A stretch of 64,000 bases of DNA from Luteococcus japonicus. GTDB lineage: Bacteria > Actinomycetota > Actinomycetes > Propionibacteriales > Propionibacteriaceae. The stretch covers positions 2,914,001 to 2,978,000 of the forward strand of contig NZ_RKHG01000001.1 of NCBI RefSeq assembly GCF_003752415.1. Reading direction: 5' to 3'. Position 1 is the first letter of the stretch, and each line of letters begins with the position of its first letter. The notes under the pieces are model-generated. The model was not told where the DNA came from, did not search any database, and worked only from the letters and a program-made list of their open reading frames with translations. Shown piece by piece: positions 9,788 to 18,850 of the stretch. Made by a program: the position numbers and the translations under genes.

Positions 9788-11533
9788 TCAGGCGCCGAGC
9801 TCCCCGGCGAAGTCACCCTCCTCCAGGCGCGCCTTGACGGCGGCCAGGAAGAGGGCGGCCTTCGCACCGTCGATCAGACGGTGGTCGTAGGTCAGCGAGA
9901 GGTACATCATGTCGCGCACCGCGATCACGTCCGCACCGTCGACGTCCATCACCATCGGGCGCTTGACCAGCGCACCGGTGCCGAGGATCGCCACCTGGGG
10001 CAGGTTGATGATCGGGGTGTCGAACAGGGTGCCGGCCGAGCCGTAGTTGGTGATGGTGAAGGTGCCACCACCCAGCTCGTCCGGGGTGACCTTGTTGTCG
10101 CGGGTGCGGGAGGCCAGGTCGGCGATCTTCTTGGCGAGGCCGGCGATGTTCAGGTCGCCCGCATCCTTGATCACCGGGACCAGCAGGCCCTTCTCGGTGT
10201 CCACCGCGATGCCGATGTGCTCGACGTCATGGTAGGTGACCTGGTTGTCCTCGATCGTCGCATTGACGAAGGGGAACTGCTTGAGGGCCTCGATGGATGC
10301 CTTCGTGATGAAGGGGAGGTAGCTCAGCGACGCACCCTCACGCTTCTTGAAGTCGTCCTTGTGGGCCTTGCGCAGCTGCGAGATCTTCGTGAGGTCCACC
10401 TCTACGGTCGCCGTCAGCTGTGCCGAGGTCTGCAGGGACTCGGTCATCCGCTTGGCGATCGTCTGGCGCAGACGGCTCATCTTCTCGGTGGTGCCACGCT
10501 TGCTGGAGTCCGCACCCTTCGGGGCAGGACGCTCGCCGGCGTGAGCCGCAGCGGCCGGAGACGAGGCGGCCGGAGCAGCGGGAGCGGCAGCCGGGGCCTT
10601 CTTGGCCTCGGCAGCGTCCAGCACATCCTGCTTGCGGATGCGGCCACCGACGCCGGTGCCGGTCAGCGAGTTCAGGTCGACGCCATTCTCCGCGGCCAGC
10701 TTGCGCACCAGCGGGGTGACGTACGGGCCGGGCTCGTCGCTAGACGCAGCCGGGGCAGCGGGAGCCGGGGCAGCAGCCGGGGCAGCCGGAGCCGGGGCAG
10801 CAGCCGGGGCAGCCGGAGCGGCCGGAGTCGGGGCAGGTGCTGCGGCCGGAGCGGGAGCCGCGGGGGCTGCAGCGGGAGCGGGGGCGGCGGAGGCGTCACC
10901 GACGATGGCCAGCACGGCGCCGACCTCGGCCACCTCGTCCTCCTTGACCCGGATCTCCAGCACAGTGCCGGCGACGGGCGAGGGGATCTCGGTGTCGACC
11001 TTGTCGGTGGAGACCTCGACCAGCGGCTCGTCGGCCTCGACGGTCTCGCCGACCTCCTTCAGCCAGCGGCTGATGGTGCCCTCGGTGACGGACTCGCCCA
11101 GGGCGGGGAGGGTGACCTCGGTGCCCTGCGCTCCACCAGCGGGGGTCTCGGCGGCGGACGGATCGGCCGGAGCGGCCTCGGTCTGGTTGGCCTCGGCCTG
11201 CTGCTGCACGCTGGCGTCGGCGGGCTGCTCGTTCTCGGCGGGCTTCTCCGTCGAGGGAGCGGCGGGGGCGGGCGCCGCGGCGGCACCGGCCTCGGACTCC
11301 TCACCGATGACGGCGAGGACGGCGCCAACCTCGGCGACGTCATCCTCGGCGACGCGGATCTCGAGCACGATGCCGGCGGCGGGCGAGGGGATCTCGGTGT
11401 CGACCTTGTCGGTCGAGACCTCGACGAGGGCCTCGTCGACCTCGACACGGTCTCCGACCGCCTTCAGCCAGCGAGAGACGGTGCCTTCGGTGACGCTTTC
11501 ACCAAGGGCCGGAAGAGTGACTTCGGTCGCCAT
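9788..11533 (-). CDS. sucB: Dihydrolipoamide acyltransferase (E2) of a 2-oxoacid dehydrogenase complex
   Basis: This 581-aa E2 subunit has two N-terminal lipoyl domains, each with [14 protein letters not shown] around the lipoylated Lys (residues about 43 and 170). Ala/Pro linkers follow, then an E3-binding domain ([20 protein letters not shown]) and a C-terminal catalytic domain ending with the His-Asp motif [11 protein letters not shown]. It transfers acyl groups from the E1 thiamine adduct to CoA. Annotation as succinyltransferase follows custom. In mycobacteria and corynebacteria the homologue in this position (Rv2215, DlaT) serves pyruvate dehydrogenase, so specificity is open. ATG 11533 is preferred over an upstream in-frame Met. 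lipA and lipB, which normally lie between this gene and DUF4191, are absent here. Confidence 0.93.
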   Translation of the reverse strand: MATEVTLPALGESVTEGTVSRWLKAVGDRVEVDEALVEVSTDKVDTEIPSPAAGIVLEIRVAEDDVAEVGAVLAVIGEESEAGAAAAPAPAAPSTEKPAENEQPADASVQQQAEANQTEAAPADPSAAETPAGGAQGTEVTLPALGESVTEGTISRWLKEVGETVEADEPLVEVSTDKVDTEIPSPVAGTVLEIRVKEDEVAEVGAVLAIVGDASAAPAPAAAPAAPAPAAAPAPTPAAPAAPAAAPAPAAPAAAPAPAAPAASSDEPGPYVTPLVRKLAAENGVDLNSLTGTGVGGRIRKQDVLDAAEAKKAPAAAPAAPAASSPAAAAHAGERPAPKGADSSKRGTTEKMSRLRQTIAKRMTESLQTSAQLTATVEVDLTKISQLRKAHKDDFKKREGASLSYLPFITKASIEALKQFPFVNATIEDNQVTYHDVEHIGIAVDTEKGLLVPVIKDAGDLNIAGLAKKIADLASRTRDNKVTPDELGGGTFTITNYGSAGTLFDTPIINLPQVAILGTGALVKRPMVMDVDGADVIAVRDMMYLSLTYDHRLIDGAKAALFLAAVKARLEEGDFAGELGA

Positions 11534-11616
11534 GAGGTTGGGGCTCCTTTGCAAGTCCATGGAATGTCAGTGCCAGACTAGCCTCCCATCCGGCCCTTGG
11601 CACAGTGGGTGGGCGT

Positions 11617-13131
11617 TCAGGCCTGCAGGCTGCGGGCCAGCTCGACGAGGGTGCGCACCGCGTGACCGGTACCCCCGGCGGGCACGTAGTCGTGCGGCTC
11701 GTCGTCGTTGAAGGCGGGCCCGGCAATGTCCAGGTGGGCCCACGCGACGTCCTCCTCGACGAAATGTTGCAGGAAGGCGGCGGCGGTCAGTGCACCGCCC
11801 AGCCGGGGGCCGCCGGACTTGAGGTCGGCAACCTTTGACTCCAGCGATTCGCGAAGGTACTCCGGGATGGGCAGCTGCCAGAACTCCTCGCCGGCCGTCT
11901 CCGCGGCGTCCAGCACCAGGTCGGCCGTCGGGTCGTCGGAGGTCATCAGGCCGGCCATCCGATTGCCCAGGGCCACCATGCAGGCGCCCGTCAGGGTGGC
12001 GACGTCCACCACCAGGTCAGGCTTGTCGGCCTGCGAGCGGGCCAGGGCGTCGGCCATCACCAGACGGCCCTCCGCGTCGGAGTTCACGTTCTCCACCGTC
12101 GTGCCGCCATACATGCTGATCACGTCGCTGGGCCGGTAGGAGGCGCCCGAGGGCATGTTCTCCGCCATCGACGCGTAGCAGGTGACCCACACGTCCAGGC
12201 CCAGCTCGGCGATGGCGTGGGTGGCGGCGAGCACGGCGGCGGCACCACCCATGTCGCACTTCATCGTGTACATGCCGTCGGCCGGCTTGAGGTTCAGGCC
12301 GCCGGTGTCGAAGGTGATTCCCTTGCCCACCAGGACGAGGTGGTTCTTCGCTCCGCGTGGCTTGTGCTCCACCCGGACCAGGCGCGGCGGGCGCTGCGAG
12401 CCCCCACCGACGGCCAGGATGCCGCCGAAGCCCTCCTTGGCCAGCTGCTTCTCGTCGAGCACCTCGACGGCCAGCTTCGTGCCCTTGGTCAGTTCGCGGA
12501 CCTCCTCGGCGAAGGACTCGGGGTAGAGCAGGTTGGCGGGGGCGTTCACCCAGTCGCGTGCCACCAGCACGGCCTGCGCGACGGCCTGGGCATCGGCCAC
12601 GACCTGCTTGGCCTCAGCACCGCCCAGTGAGGTCACGACGCTGAGCCGGCTGATCTTCGCGGCCGCCTCGGTGCCCACCTTGGCGAACTCGTAACCACCC
12701 AGCACGATGCCCTCGATGACCGCGCGGACCAGCTCGGACTCGGCAGTCTCCAGGCTGACGGCCACGTGCAGTGTCGTCTCCTTCGCCAGCGCGGCGGCGG
12801 AGCGCGCCGCGGCACCGCAGCTGCGGCGTACCTGCTCCGGCGAGAGCTCGTCGCTGCCCAGACCCACGGCCAGCAGCCGGGAACCGACTCGTGGCAGCTG
12901 GGTGACGGTACCCGCCTTGGGGCTGGCGCCGAGGTCCGTGGCCAGCTCCAGCAGGTCGCCCGGCGCGGCCTTCGCGATGCTGGCCGGAACCCCGACGAGG
13001 GCGGGGCTGTCGGCCTGGCCGGTCACGCCGAGGACCAGCACGTCGGCATCCCCGGGGGCCTGGCCGACGAGTTCGATCGTGGGAAGGAGGGCGCCCCGGG
13101 TGAGGGGGCTGGGGGTGCGCGGAGTGGGCAC
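11617..13131 (-). CDS. pepA: Leucyl aminopeptidase (M17)
   Basis: A 504-aa cytosolic M17 aminopeptidase that removes N-terminal residues from peptides using two metal ions. The C-terminal catalytic domain shows the family signature NSDAEGRLVMADAL (usually NTDAEGRL) near residue 350. Metal-ligand segments LVGKGITFDTGGL and MKCDMGGAAAVL are also present. The N-terminal macrodomain-like half is less conserved. Start is GTG at 13131 with AAAGG about 9 nt upstream. It is divergent from gcvT across 172 bp. Gene order E2-pepA-gcvT matches Rv2215-Rv2213-Rv2211c. Confidence 0.95.
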   Translation of the reverse strand: MPTPRTPSPLTRGALLPTIELVGQAPGDADVLVLGVTGQADSPALVGVPASIAKAAPGDLLELATDLGASPKAGTVTQLPRVGSRLLAVGLGSDELSPEQVRRSCGAAARSAAALAKETTLHVAVSLETAESELVRAVIEGIVLGGYEFAKVGTEAAAKISRLSVVTSLGGAEAKQVVADAQAVAQAVLVARDWVNAPANLLYPESFAEEVRELTKGTKLAVEVLDEKQLAKEGFGGILAVGGGSQRPPRLVRVEHKPRGAKNHLVLVGKGITFDTGGLNLKPADGMYTMKCDMGGAAAVLAATHAIAELGLDVWVTCYASMAENMPSGASYRPSDVISMYGGTTVENVNSDAEGRLVMADALARSQADKPDLVVDVATLTGACMVALGNRMAGLMTSDDPTADLVLDAAETAGEEFWQLPIPEYLRESLESKVADLKSGGPRLGGALTAAAFLQHFVEEDVAWAHLDIAGPAFNDDEPHDYVPAGGTGHAVRTLVELARSLQA

Positions 13132-13303
13132 TGGCCTGACCTTTCTGCAGTCAAGGGTTTCTGCTCTGACCTGCTCAGGCTAGCCCAGCGAGGATCGCCC
13201 CTACGGCTGGGCCTTGCGGCTGGGGTAGTTTGGCTCGCAAGAAGTTCTCGCAGCAGCGGCGACGGGGCCGAGGATCTGCTGCCCGCCGAAGGAGGAGAAC
13301 CCC

Positions 13304-14416
13304 ATGACGCAAGACCTGCTGACTTCGCCCCTGAATGCCCGACATGACCAGGCGGGGGCCAAGTTCGCCGAATTCGGCGGCTGGTCGATGCCGCTGGAGT
13401 ACGCGGGCGGGGGAGTGCTGGCCGAGCACCATGCCGTCCGGGACGGCATCGGCATCTTCGACGTCTCCCACCTCGGCAAGGCCCTGGTCAGTGGTGCTGG
13501 CGCCGTCGATTTCCTGAACGGCGTGCTCGCCAATGACCTGCGCAAGATCGGGCCCGGCAAGGCCCAGTACACGATGCTCTGCAATGAGTCCGGCGGCGTG
13601 GTCGACGACCTGATCGCCTACCTGAAGTCCGACGACGAGGTCTTCCTGATCCCCAATGCGGCGAACACCACCACGGTGGTCCAGGTCCTGCAGGCCGCAG
13701 CCGAGGGCACTGGCATCACGGTCACCAACCAGCATGCGGACTTCGCCGTGCTGGCGGTCCAGGGGCCCAAGGCTCTGGAGCTCGTCAGTGGTCTGGGTCT
13801 TCCGGTGGACATGGACTACATGGGCTTCGCCGTCGTCGAGCGTGACGGGTGGAGCATGACCGTCTGCCGCACTGGCTACACCGGTGAACTGGGCGTCGAG
13901 CTGGTGACGCCGTCGGAGCACGCCGTCGAGGTCTGGGACGAGGTGGTGGCGGCCGGTGAGCAGTACGGCATCCGTCCCTGTGGACTGGCAGCCCGCGACA
14001 CGCTGCGCACGGAGATGGGCTACTCGCTGCACGGCAACGACATCACGCCCGAGATCAATCCGGTCGAGGCCGGTCTGTCCTGGGCCGTCGGCTGGAAGAA
14101 GGAGGAGCCCTTCCACGGTTCCGAGGCGCTGCGTCGCATCAAGGCCGAAGGCCCCGCTCGTCGGATGCGCGGGCTGCTGGCAGAGGGGCGGGGGATCGCC
14201 CGTCACGGCATGGCCGTCGTCGACGACGAGGGCAACCAGATCGGCGAGGTGACCAGCGGGACCTTCTCGCCCACCCTGAAGCAGGGCGTGGCGCTGGCGC
14301 TGGTCGACGCCGTCCATGGCCTCGATGAGGTTGTCGGCGTGCAGGTGCGCAACCGGGTCGAGAAGTTCCGGATCGTCAAGCCGCCCTTCGTCACCCCCGA
14401 GGTGCGCGAGGGCTGA
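13304..14416 (+). CDS. gcvT: Aminomethyltransferase, glycine cleavage T protein
   Basis: GcvT releases ammonia from the aminomethyl-lipoyl H protein and passes the C1 unit to tetrahydrofolate. The 370-aa product has the usual N-terminal LNARHDQAGAKFAEFGGWSM and GIFDVSHLGK. The C-terminal half has TGYTGELGVELVTP, LAARDTLRTEMGYSLHGND and VTSGTFSPTLKQGVALALVD. An AAGGAGG lies 8 nt before the ATG. Its partners gcvP and gcvH are not in this window. No convincing glycine riboswitch is seen in the 172-bp leader. Confidence 0.97.
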   Translation: MTQDLLTSPLNARHDQAGAKFAEFGGWSMPLEYAGGGVLAEHHAVRDGIGIFDVSHLGKALVSGAGAVDFLNGVLANDLRKIGPGKAQYTMLCNESGGVVDDLIAYLKSDDEVFLIPNAANTTTVVQVLQAAAEGTGITVTNQHADFAVLAVQGPKALELVSGLGLPVDMDYMGFAVVERDGWSMTVCRTGYTGELGVELVTPSEHAVEVWDEVVAAGEQYGIRPCGLAARDTLRTEMGYSLHGNDITPEINPVEAGLSWAVGWKKEEPFHGSEALRRIKAEGPARRMRGLLAEGRGIARHGMAVVDDEGNQIGEVTSGTFSPTLKQGVALALVDAVHGLDEVVGVQVRNRVEKFRIVKPPFVTPEVREG

Positions 14417-14422
14417 ACCGGC

Positions 14423-14728
14423 TCAGGCGCCGGCCGCCGCCGTCCGGCGGCGGTCGGCCACCGCCAGCGCCGTGCCGAAGCCGGCGACGACCAGGCCGGC
14501 GACGATCAGCACCGGCTGGGACAGCCGCGCCGCATGCATGCGCTGCTCATAGGTCTGCACCTCGTCGGTCCCCATGGCGCCGAAGTCATTCTTGTGGCAG
14601 ACGTCCCCGGGATGCATCTGCACGCCACGGCAGGTGACGTCGGGATGGGTCGCGGACCACGCCCCGAACAGGGCAAGCGCCAGCCCCGCCAGGGCAAGCA
14701 GCACGTGCGCCCAGGCGCGACGGCTCAC
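14423..14728 (-). CDS. Small two-helix membrane protein, unknown
   Basis: A 101-aa protein with two predicted transmembrane helices, HVLLALAGLALALFGAW (residues 8-24) and VLIVAGLVVAGFGTALAVA (about 73-91). They are separated by a ~45-residue loop that contains two cysteines (TCRGVQMHPGDVCHKND), which could form a disulfide outside. The ATG overlaps the stop of the upstream gene by 4 nt (ATGA), so the two are probably translated together. It is convergent with gcvT, ending 6 bp from its stop. I do not recognise a named family. Confidence 0.7.
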   Translation of the reverse strand: MSRRAWAHVLLALAGLALALFGAWSATHPDVTCRGVQMHPGDVCHKNDFGAMGTDEVQTYEQRMHAARLSQPVLIVAGLVVAGFGTALAVADRRRTAAAGA

Positions 14729-14946
14729 TGTTCGTCCAGGGACATGGGGCCGTAGACCAGCCGGTCCTCCTCGAAGAGGCTCACCTGGGCCACCCCCAGG
14801 TCGGAGAGGTCGTCGTAGTACTCGGCCAGCCAGGCCTCGGCCTGTGCCTGGTCGTCGAAGCGCTTGCCGATACCGGCGCCCGCGAGGTCATCGTCCGAGG
14901 TCTCGGCTCCAGGGGTCAGTTCCGCGGTCCACAGGTAGCTCATCAT
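14725..14946 (-). CDS. Small acidic hypothetical protein
   Basis: A 73-aa, strongly acidic soluble protein (SYLWTAELTPGAETSDDDLA, then AEAWLAEYYDDLSDLGV). GAGGAG precedes two adjacent Met codons at 14946 and 14943, and the second has the better spacing. It lies 6 bp after the DUF3043 gene and overlaps the following membrane-protein gene by 4 nt, so the three form one reverse-strand unit. The fold looks like a short alpha/beta domain; I cannot assign a family or function. Confidence 0.65.
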   Translation of the reverse strand: MMSYLWTAELTPGAETSDDDLAGAGIGKRFDDQAQAEAWLAEYYDDLSDLGVAQVSLFEEDRLVYGPMSLDEQ

Positions 14947-14952
14947 TGCTCC

Positions 14953-15561
14953 TCAGTAGCTCTCGCCACGCTTGACGCGGGGCTCGGGACGGCGCAGGGC
15001 GCGCATGGTCATCATCCGGTTGATCATGTACATCATCAGGCCGCGCTGCTTGGGCTTGAGCCCCCGTTCCAGGGCGATCCGCTTGAAGGAGCGCCAGCGC
15101 AGGGTGATGTTGACCAGCCAGAGGGCGAAGATGGCGAACATCAGCCCACTGGTGACCTGCTGGACGGTGTAGTTGCGGCCGAAGCCCAGACTGACGGCCA
15201 TGATCACCAGCATCAGCGGGATGGTGAACTCGGTGATGGTCAGCTGCGAGTCGACGTGGTCACGGGCCAGGGCGCGCTCCGGGATCCGCTCGGCGACATC
15301 GAGATTACGCATCCGCTGCTCGCGATCCGCCTGTCGTTGGGCCTTCTTGGCCTCCTTCGGCGACAGCGTCGGGTGCAGGCGGGCCATCCTGGCCGCCTCC
15401 GCCTCAGCACGGGTGGGGGTGCGGGTGCCCTTCTTCTGCGGCGTGCGCGCGCCGGTGCTCGTGCCGCCCTGCTCGGCGGCCTGCGCCAGCGACGCCGCCG
15501 TGGAGCCAGTGCTCCTGTCGGCCTCGGTCTTGCCCTGCTCATAGGGTCGGAACAGTCCCAC
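14953..15561 (-). CDS. DUF3043 family membrane protein
   Basis: The 202-aa protein has a long, charged, probably disordered N-terminus rich in Thr, Arg, Lys and Ala. The DUF3043 core follows: LHPTLSPKEAKKAQRQADRE, two membrane helices (FTIPLMLVIMAVSLGFG and SGLMFAIFALWLVNITL) and a basic tail with SFKRIALERGLKPKQRGLMM. DUF3043 is an actinobacterial family of unknown function, often near gcvT or respiratory genes. It heads a three-gene unit with the two small genes downstream and is divergent from the phosphate transporter. Confidence 0.82.
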   Translation of the reverse strand: MGLFRPYEQGKTEADRSTGSTAASLAQAAEQGGTSTGARTPQKKGTRTPTRAEAEAARMARLHPTLSPKEAKKAQRQADREQRMRNLDVAERIPERALARDHVDSQLTITEFTIPLMLVIMAVSLGFGRNYTVQQVTSGLMFAIFALWLVNITLRWRSFKRIALERGLKPKQRGLMMYMINRMMTMRALRRPEPRVKRGESY

Positions 15562-15709
15562 GTCTCGTCCTCGTCGTCTCGGGGGGACCGGTCACCCGGT
15601 CGCCATGCCTTCCACATCCTACGGGGCGCGGCCGACAGCCGAATGTCACTGCCCCGTCACCGGTGGGAAATCCGCTGTTCCCACCCCGGAGTGTCCAAAG
15701 TGATGGTGG

Positions 15710-16942
15710 GTGAGCAACAATTCGGGGGTGACTGTAGAACTGCTGCTGCTGGGACTGGTCGTGATCACGGCCATCGCCTTCGACTTCACCAATGGCTTCC
15801 ACGACACCGGCAATGCGATGGCCACGTCCATCGCCACGGGGGCGCTTGCGCCCAAGGTTGCAGTGACGCTGTCCGCCGTCCTCAACCTCGTCGGGGCCTT
15901 CCTGTCGGTCGAGGTGGCGCTGACCGTCACCAATGCCGTGATCAAGATCCAGGACACGTCTGGTGCACCGAAGACGGAGTACCTGGCAAACCACGGGCAC
16001 CTGCTGCTGATGATCGTCTTCTGCGGTCTGGTCGGTGGCATCACCTGGAACCTGCTGACCTGGCTGCTGGGCCTGCCGTCGAGCTCCTCTCACGCGCTCT
16101 TCGGTGGCCTGGTCGGTTCCACGCTGGCGGCGCTCGGTGCCAGCGGCGTGAACTGGGCGGGCAATGGGAGCAAGATCGACGGTGTGCTGGGCAAGGTCAT
16201 CCTGCCCGCGCTGGCCTCGCCGGTGATCGCCGCGGTGGTGGCCACCTGCGGCACCTGGCTCGTCTACCGGATCACCGAGGGCGTGGCGGAGCGGTACAAG
16301 GAGTCCGGCTTCCGCTGGGGACAGATCGGCACGGCCTCATTGGTCAGCCTGGCCCACGGCACCAATGACGCCCAGAAGACGATGGGCGTCATCACGCTGG
16401 CTCTGATTGCCTCGGGCCACTGGACCAGCACCGATTCCATCCCCGGCTGGGTGAAGGTCGTCTGCGCGCTCGCCATCGCCCTGGGTACCTACCTGGGCGG
16501 TTGGCGCATCATCCGCACCCTCGGCAAGGGCCTGGTGGAGATCAGTTCCCCCCAGGGCATGGCGGCGGAGGCTTCTTCGGCAGCCGTCATCCTGACGTCC
16601 AGCCACCTGGGCTTCGCACTGTCCACCACCCACGTCGCCACCGGGTCGATCCTCGGCACAGGCCTGGGTCGCAAGGGTGCCGAGGTGCGCTGGGGCGTTG
16701 CATTGCGCATGGTCAGCGCCTGGCTGATCACCCTGCCCGCTGCCGGTCTGGTCGGAGGCCTGTGCTACCTCATCGGCAGCAGCCTGCCCGGCTACCTCGG
16801 GGTGCTGACGGTCTTCGCGATCCTCGTCGGGCTCTCGGGCTACTTCTTCATCCACTCGCGCCGCAAGCCGGTCAGCGCCCACAACGTCAACGACGAATGG
16901 GACCCTGCCACCGCCCCGGCCGCCACCCACGTCACTCACTGA
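15710..16942 (+). CDS. pitA: PiT family inorganic phosphate transporter
   Basis: A 410-aa polytopic membrane protein of the PiT family, which imports phosphate (as metal-phosphate) with protons. Both family repeats are visible. The N-terminal copy is FDFTNGFHDTGNAMATSIAT with LGLPSSSSHALFGG, and the second copy is SLAHGTNDAQKTMGVI with FALSTTHVATGSILG. At least ten hydrophobic segments occur. The start is GTG at 15710; a second GTG at 15728 is possible, and neither has a strong SD. It is followed by a small membrane gene and two DUF3349 genes, the same set as M. tuberculosis Rv0545c-Rv0544c-Rv0543c. Confidence 0.94.
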   Translation: MSNNSGVTVELLLLGLVVITAIAFDFTNGFHDTGNAMATSIATGALAPKVAVTLSAVLNLVGAFLSVEVALTVTNAVIKIQDTSGAPKTEYLANHGHLLLMIVFCGLVGGITWNLLTWLLGLPSSSSHALFGGLVGSTLAALGASGVNWAGNGSKIDGVLGKVILPALASPVIAAVVATCGTWLVYRITEGVAERYKESGFRWGQIGTASLVSLAHGTNDAQKTMGVITLALIASGHWTSTDSIPGWVKVVCALAIALGTYLGGWRIIRTLGKGLVEISSPQGMAAEASSAAVILTSSHLGFALSTTHVATGSILGTGLGRKGAEVRWGVALRMVSAWLITLPAAGLVGGLCYLIGSSLPGYLGVLTVFAILVGLSGYFFIHSRRKPVSAHNVNDEWDPATAPAATHVTH

Positions 16943-16955
16943 CAAGGACCGCGAC

Positions 16956-17246
16956 ATGTTCGAACTCTTCCTGAACGCCGTCCTGCAGATCCTGCTGGTC
17001 GGCCTCCTGGTGGGCGCAGGCCTGCCCGCCCTGTTCTCACTCGGCATCAAGGCCATGGCCTACGGTGCCGGGGGAGATGCCGAGATCAGCCACGAGGCGG
17101 GCCACCCGGTCGGCACGGTGGTCGGCTACCTGTGCTTCGTGCTGGTGCTGGTCGCCATCGCCATGGGCATCTCCATCGTCGTCTCCTCCGGCCTGGGGTA
17201 CAAGGTCTCCTTCCAACACGTCTTCCCCAACTTCACCAAGAAGTGA
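16956..17246 (+). CDS. Small membrane protein of the pit operon
   Basis: A 96-aa protein with two hydrophobic helices, NAVLQILLVGLLVGAGLPAL (residues 7-26) and VGYLCFVLVLVAIAMGISIV (about 56-75). A short soluble tail ends VFPNFTKK. It begins 13 bp after the phosphate transporter stop and is followed 14 bp later by DUF3349 genes. The same small partner occurs next to PitA in mycobacteria (Rv0544c). A role in assembling or regulating the transporter is inferred from this conserved pairing only. Confidence 0.75.
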   Translation: MFELFLNAVLQILLVGLLVGAGLPALFSLGIKAMAYGAGGDAEISHEAGHPVGTVVGYLCFVLVLVAIAMGISIVVSSGLGYKVSFQHVFPNFTKK

Positions 17247-17260
17247 GCAGAGGTCCCGCC

Positions 17261-17578
17261 ATGGCCAATCCCATGACCAAGATCCTTGCCTGGCTGCGCG
17301 CCGGTTATCCCGAGGGTGTTCCCCAGGGGGACTACATCGCGCTGCTCGGACTGCTGCACCGTTCCCTGACCGACGAGGAGGTGGAGAGGCTGGCCATCGA
17401 GTTCTACCGGGGTGAGCAGGGCGTCGATGACTCCCTCACGGAGGACCAGATCCGAGCGACGATCCGCGAGCAAATCCACCTGAACCCGAGCAAGGACGAC
17501 GTCCTGAGGGTCCTCGAACGGATCGAGGCGGGTGGCTGGCCCCACGTCCACCCGTCCGCAGAGCCATCGGGCCACTGA
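17261..17578 (+). CDS. DUF3349 protein, copy 1
   Basis: A 105-aa soluble protein with the DUF3349 signature LAWLRAGYPEGVPQGDYIAL near the N-terminus. It continues LHRSLTDEEVERLA and a C-terminal helix DVLRVLERIEAGGWP. The family is small, helical, actinobacterial and of unknown function; the Rv0543c structure shows a compact helical bundle. ATG 17261 follows GAGGTC. The gene is downstream of pitA and its membrane partner and is coupled by a TGATG junction to a second DUF3349 gene, which is clearly related, so the pair arose by duplication. Confidence 0.85.
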   Translation: MANPMTKILAWLRAGYPEGVPQGDYIALLGLLHRSLTDEEVERLAIEFYRGEQGVDDSLTEDQIRATIREQIHLNPSKDDVLRVLERIEAGGWPHVHPSAEPSGH

Positions 17579-17910
17579 TGTTCTCCTACCTCGACAGGGT
17601 GATCGACTGGTTGAAGGCCGGCTATCCACAGGGGATCCCGGACCGGGACTACATCCCACTGGTGGCGGTGCTCAAACGCCGGCTGACCAGCGAGGAGATC
17701 CAGGAACTCGGCCATCAGCTGACCGACTCCGGCCTGGTGCCGGCGGACCGGATCGACGTCGGTACCGGCTATCTCGCCATCACCGACGAGCTGCCCAGCG
17801 TCGAGGAGCTGGACCGGGTCACCCTGAAGCTGCGCGAGGCGGGTTGGCCCGTCGACAACTCCCGGTGGAGGGAATGGCCCGGCCCATCCACGGACGCACG
17901 GCAACCCTGA
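17578..17910 (+). CDS. DUF3349 protein, copy 2
   Basis: A 110-aa paralogue of the preceding gene, sharing the IDWLKAGYPQGIPDRDYIPL pattern, followed by LTSEEIQELGHQL, GYLAITDELPSVEELD and LREAGWPVDN. The ATG overlaps the upstream TGA by one base (TGATG), so it should be translated by re-initiation. The copies differ enough in the middle to suggest separate roles or a heterodimer. It is the last gene of the putative pitA operon; 127 bp separate it from pspA. Confidence 0.85.
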   Translation: MFSYLDRVIDWLKAGYPQGIPDRDYIPLVAVLKRRLTSEEIQELGHQLTDSGLVPADRIDVGTGYLAITDELPSVEELDRVTLKLREAGWPVDNSRWREWPGPSTDARQP

Positions 17911-18037
17911 CTCGTCCCGGGTGTCCAGCTGAAGGCGAACGCACTCTTGCTCGTTTGCGGCCACACGCCCCCTAAGCTGGACGATGACTGCTGCGCCGAG
18001 GACTCGGCGCACCCAGAGCGGAAGGACCGACAAGCAC

Positions 18038-18850
18038 ATGGCTGGCATTTTTCAGAGGATCTCCACGATCTTCCGAGCAAAGGCGGACAAGGCGCTGGAC
18101 CGCGCGGAGGACCCGCGCGAAACGCTCGACTACTCCTACCAGCGTCAGCTCGACCTGCTGCAGAAGGTGCGTCGCGGTGTTGCGGACGTCGCCACCAGCC
18201 GCAAGCGCGTCGAACTGCAGGCCTCGCAGCTCAACGCCGAGGTGGACAAGCTCACCACCCAGGCCCAGCGTGCATTGGAGCAGGGCCGAGAGGACCTGGC
18301 CCGCGAGGCACTCACCCGCAAGTCCGGACTGCAGCAGCAGCTGGGCGACCTCCAGGCCCAGCATGCCCAGCTCCAGGGCGAGGAGGAGAAGCTGGTGCGC
18401 GCCTCCACCCGGCTGCAGGCGAAGGTCGACGCCTTCCGCACCCGCAAGGAGACCATCAAGGCCACCTACTCGGCCGCCGAGGCGCAGACCCGGATAAACG
18501 AGGCCTTCAGTGGCATCAGCGAGGAGATGGGCGACGTCGGTCTTGCCGTCCAGCGTGCCGAGGACAAGACGCAGGAGATGCAGGCCCGCGCCGGTGCCAT
18601 CGACGAGCTGCTGGCCTCCGGCACCCTCGACGACCCTTCGGGCACCTACAAGGACGACATCACGCGTGAGCTGGATCAGCTGGCCTCCACCAGCCAGGTC
18701 GAGGACGAGTTGGCTGCCCTGAGGGCCAAGGTCTCCGGTGAGATCGCCCCGGCCACCAAGCCGGTGGCCCCGGCCATCGAGGGCGGCGCCGCTGCACCGA
18801 AGGCCCAGCCGGCCCAGCAGCCCGTCGCCGACGAGGAGGGCCAGTCATGA
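18038..18850 (+). CDS. pspA: PspA/IM30 family membrane-stress protein
   Basis: A 270-aa, almost wholly helical protein of the PspA/IM30 (ESCRT-III-like) family. It has an N-terminal amphipathic helix (MAGIFQRISTIFRAKADKAL), a long coiled coil (about residues 25-190), then a disordered Pro/Ala tail. The family binds stressed inner membrane and oligomerises on it. ATG 18038 opens the conserved sequence, with GGAAGGAC about 10 nt upstream. The next gene, PspAA, overlaps it by 4 nt (ATGA). No PspBC or PspM-like gene is present, so the regulatory circuit differs from E. coli and from M. tuberculosis. Confidence 0.93.
   Translation: MAGIFQRISTIFRAKADKALDRAEDPRETLDYSYQRQLDLLQKVRRGVADVATSRKRVELQASQLNAEVDKLTTQAQRALEQGREDLAREALTRKSGLQQQLGDLQAQHAQLQGEEEKLVRASTRLQAKVDAFRTRKETIKATYSAAEAQTRINEAFSGISEEMGDVGLAVQRAEDKTQEMQARAGAIDELLASGTLDDPSGTYKDDITRELDQLASTSQVEDELAALRAKVSGEIAPATKPVAPAIEGGAAAPKAQPAQQPVADEEGQS

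Noticed and set aside
10540-11300. Ala/Pro-rich repetitive DNA in the E2 gene
   Set aside because: It is explained by the two lipoyl-domain copies and their flexible linkers, not a mobile or regulatory repeat.
13132-13303. Possible glycine riboswitch upstream of gcvT
   Set aside because: GCCGAAGG occurs next to the SD, but the rest of the aptamer core could not be lined up.
14433-14455. GCCGCCGCCG-type hairpin as terminator after gcvT
   Set aside because: It lies inside the 3' coding end of the convergent small gene and may only reflect an Ala/Arg-rich tail; too weak to list.
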